Assembly: GCA_963814955.1 (NCBI GenBank)
Contig: CAWFEX010000008.1
Location: forward strand, 682,001-746,000
Direction of reading: 5' to 3'
Length of the DNA: 64,000 bases
DNA from: DATCJA01 sp963814955
Lineage (GTDB): Bacteria; Acidobacteriota; Vicinamibacteria; Vicinamibacterales; UBA2999
The notes under the pieces are model-generated. The model did not search any database. It had not been told where the DNA came from and was given only the letters and a program-made list of their open reading frames with translations. Made by a program: the position numbers and the translations under genes. Each line of letters begins with the position of its first letter. Position 1 is the first letter of the stretch. Positions 63,056-64,000 of the stretch are shown here, in pieces.

Positions 63056-63505
63056 ATGGCGAAGCGCGATAACGGAACGAAACGAGCGAAAGGCGGCGCG
63101 ACGACGACCAACGCGCCAGGGGCGACGACGGCCGACGCGATGGAGGAGCGAGTGGTGGCGTTTGCCGAGCAGCTCGGACGGATCGCCGGGACCATTCAAG
63201 CGAAGGCCGAAGGCTGGATGGACCGCGAGACACTGAACAAGCAGATCGCCAGTGTGCGTGACGGCGCGGCGCACCTGCTCGAGCAACTCGCGGGCGGCGC
63301 GACGAAGGCCCCGAAGAAAGCGGCCGTCGCGGCGGCGCGCCAGGGCAACAAAGGGCGTAGCGGCGGCGTGGTCGATGCGCCCGGTAAGAAACATCGTAAG
63401 GCGGCGCCGACTGATCCCGACGCACGCATTGCCGACAGTCAAGCGGACAAAATGCGGATGGCAAAGACGATGGTGAAGACGTACCGGCGGCGCGGGCGCG
63501 GCTAG
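63056..63505 (+). CDS. Basic Lys/Ala-rich protein, unknown, 149 aa
   Basis: GGGAGTTCGC precedes ATG 63056 (MAKRDNGTKRAKGGATTTN). A central helical segment (MEERVVAFAEQLGRIAGTIQAKAEGWMDRETLNKQIASVRDGAAHLLEQLAGG) is framed by strongly basic Lys/Arg/Ala stretches, ending KTMVKTYRRRGRG. The composition recalls nucleoid-associated or histone H1-like tails, but there is no recognised domain. An alternative ATG lies at 63044. Confidence 0.6.
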   Translation: MAKRDNGTKRAKGGATTTNAPGATTADAMEERVVAFAEQLGRIAGTIQAKAEGWMDRETLNKQIASVRDGAAHLLEQLAGGATKAPKKAAVAAARQGNKGRSGGVVDAPGKKHRKAAPTDPDARIADSQADKMRMAKTMVKTYRRRGRG

Positions 63506-63531
63506 CCGTTGATATCCACGCCTGCAGGCGA

Positions 63532-63641
63532 TGCGAGGCCACCTCGCCAGGCTCATACCGGTGCCGGCCGAGTGCGACGAAATCCGCAAACCACGGGATC
63601 CCGATGGCAACCCGATCGAGCTCTTCGAGCCGGCTCGATAA
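63532..63641 (+). pseudogene. C-terminal fragment of a VOC/glyoxalase-like protein
   Basis: RKPRDPDGNPIELFEPAR before the stop at 63639 is the classic end of vicinal-oxygen-chelate proteins, where the Glu of IELFE is a metal ligand. Only about 36 residues are open, so the rest of the gene is missing. Confidence 0.5.
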
Positions 63642-63787
63642 ACCGACATCAACGGCGCATCACTGAACGCATCATCACAGGGTCGGCCGCCGGGGGATCG
63701 GCAAGCCCGTGCGGCTGGGCTCGAAGGCCCTGACGTCGTGAGCCGATCGGCCGCCGCGTTGCACATTAGTCTGTAGAGGGACTAACT

Positions 63788-64000
63788 GTGCGAGTCATAC
63801 CTGGTCTGTTCGTACTGATGTTATTCGTTGGGCCGAGCGCTGCGCATGCGCAGTCGTTCAGCATCCACGGCTCCGGCGGCCCTACCATCACTGATAGCGG
63901 CTACAGCGTCGCGGCTGGAGTGGGCGTAGCCGCCACGTCACATCTCACATTCGACGTCAACGTCGAGCGCACGCATCTCTCAACTGAGATCACCCGTGAT
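63788..64000 (+). CDS. Exported beta-barrel-like protein, cut by window end
   Basis: GTG 63788 follows GAGGG at a suitable distance. The signal peptide is VIPGLFVLMLFVGPSAAHA, then QSFSIHGSGGPTITDSGYSVAAGVGVAATSHLTFDVNVERTHL, whose alternating pattern fits an outer-membrane barrel of the OmpW/OmpA transmembrane type. The 3' end lies outside. Confidence 0.65.
   Translation, partial: MRVIPGLFVLMLFVGPSAAHAQSFSIHGSGGPTITDSGYSVAAGVGVAATSHLTFDVNVERTHLSTEITRD

Overview
The window is high-GC bacterial chromosome. Lipid A/Kdo/heptose genes, an Mla lipid-transport operon, SecG and outer-membrane proteins show a Gram-negative cell. DUF6152-type 'AHHS' proteins, DUF1501/DUF1800 pairs, NHL proteins, a Pkn-type kinase remnant and several short palindromic repeat families recall Acidobacteriota of the Vicinamibacteria type. 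That placement is my inference from gene content, not a database result.

Layout. 1-2.4 kb: an MFS transporter cut by the left edge and a Gfo/Idh/MocA oxidoreductase. 2.5-5.1 kb: a decayed MBL-fold gene, a DUF433/DUF5615 toxin-antitoxin-like pair, tRNA-Asp(GTC), tRNA-Val(TAC) and two tiny disordered proteins. 5.1-13.2 kb: a minus-strand lipopolysaccharide inner-core/lipid A operon (kdtA, lpxK, lpxL-like acyltransferase, waaF-like, gmhB, rfaE1, rfaE2, a second GT9, an isoprenylcysteine methyltransferase-like protein). Divergent from it at 13.3-16.9 kb is the glycolytic run gapA-pgk-tpiA followed by secG, with a good sigma70-like promoter in front of gapA. An intact tRNA-Leu(GAG) follows at 16980.

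17-58.7 kb is an accessory region. Its most striking feature is a series of 3' fragments of tRNA-Leu(GAG), all on the + strand, at 17143, 19645, 20897 (degenerate), 37443, 39633 (degenerate), 44251, 52843 and 58720. Three are preceded by a conserved block of about 100 bp with paired TGTGCGAA motifs. One abuts a possible tyrosine-recombinase tail. I read this as several integrative elements stacked at one tRNA gene, with cargo between the old attachment sites: an amidohydrolase and a DUF6152-like protein; a TreS/GT2/channel osmolyte set, a gene graveyard, an NHL protein, a hybrid-kinase/RsbW-like/STAS signalling cluster, an orphan Hcp and a DUF1207 protein; a kelch protein, an MBL hydrolase and a DUF1501/DUF1800 pair; a His-rich membrane operon and a DUF2760-Hsp70-Hsp70 operon; and a multi-PAS histidine kinase, a zinc ribbon and a lipoprotein. 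No complete integrase is visible.

58.8-62.7 kb is a backbone-like Mla operon (BON/barrel lipoprotein, MlaE, MlaF, MlaD with an OmpA-like tail). The right end holds a basic Lys/Ala-rich protein, a VOC fragment and a beta-barrel gene cut by the edge.

Caution on quality: many genes, including gapA and pgk, are broken by single inserted bases, and removing them restores normal lengths. I treat these as probable consensus errors and give such genes as one CDS spanning the frameshifts.
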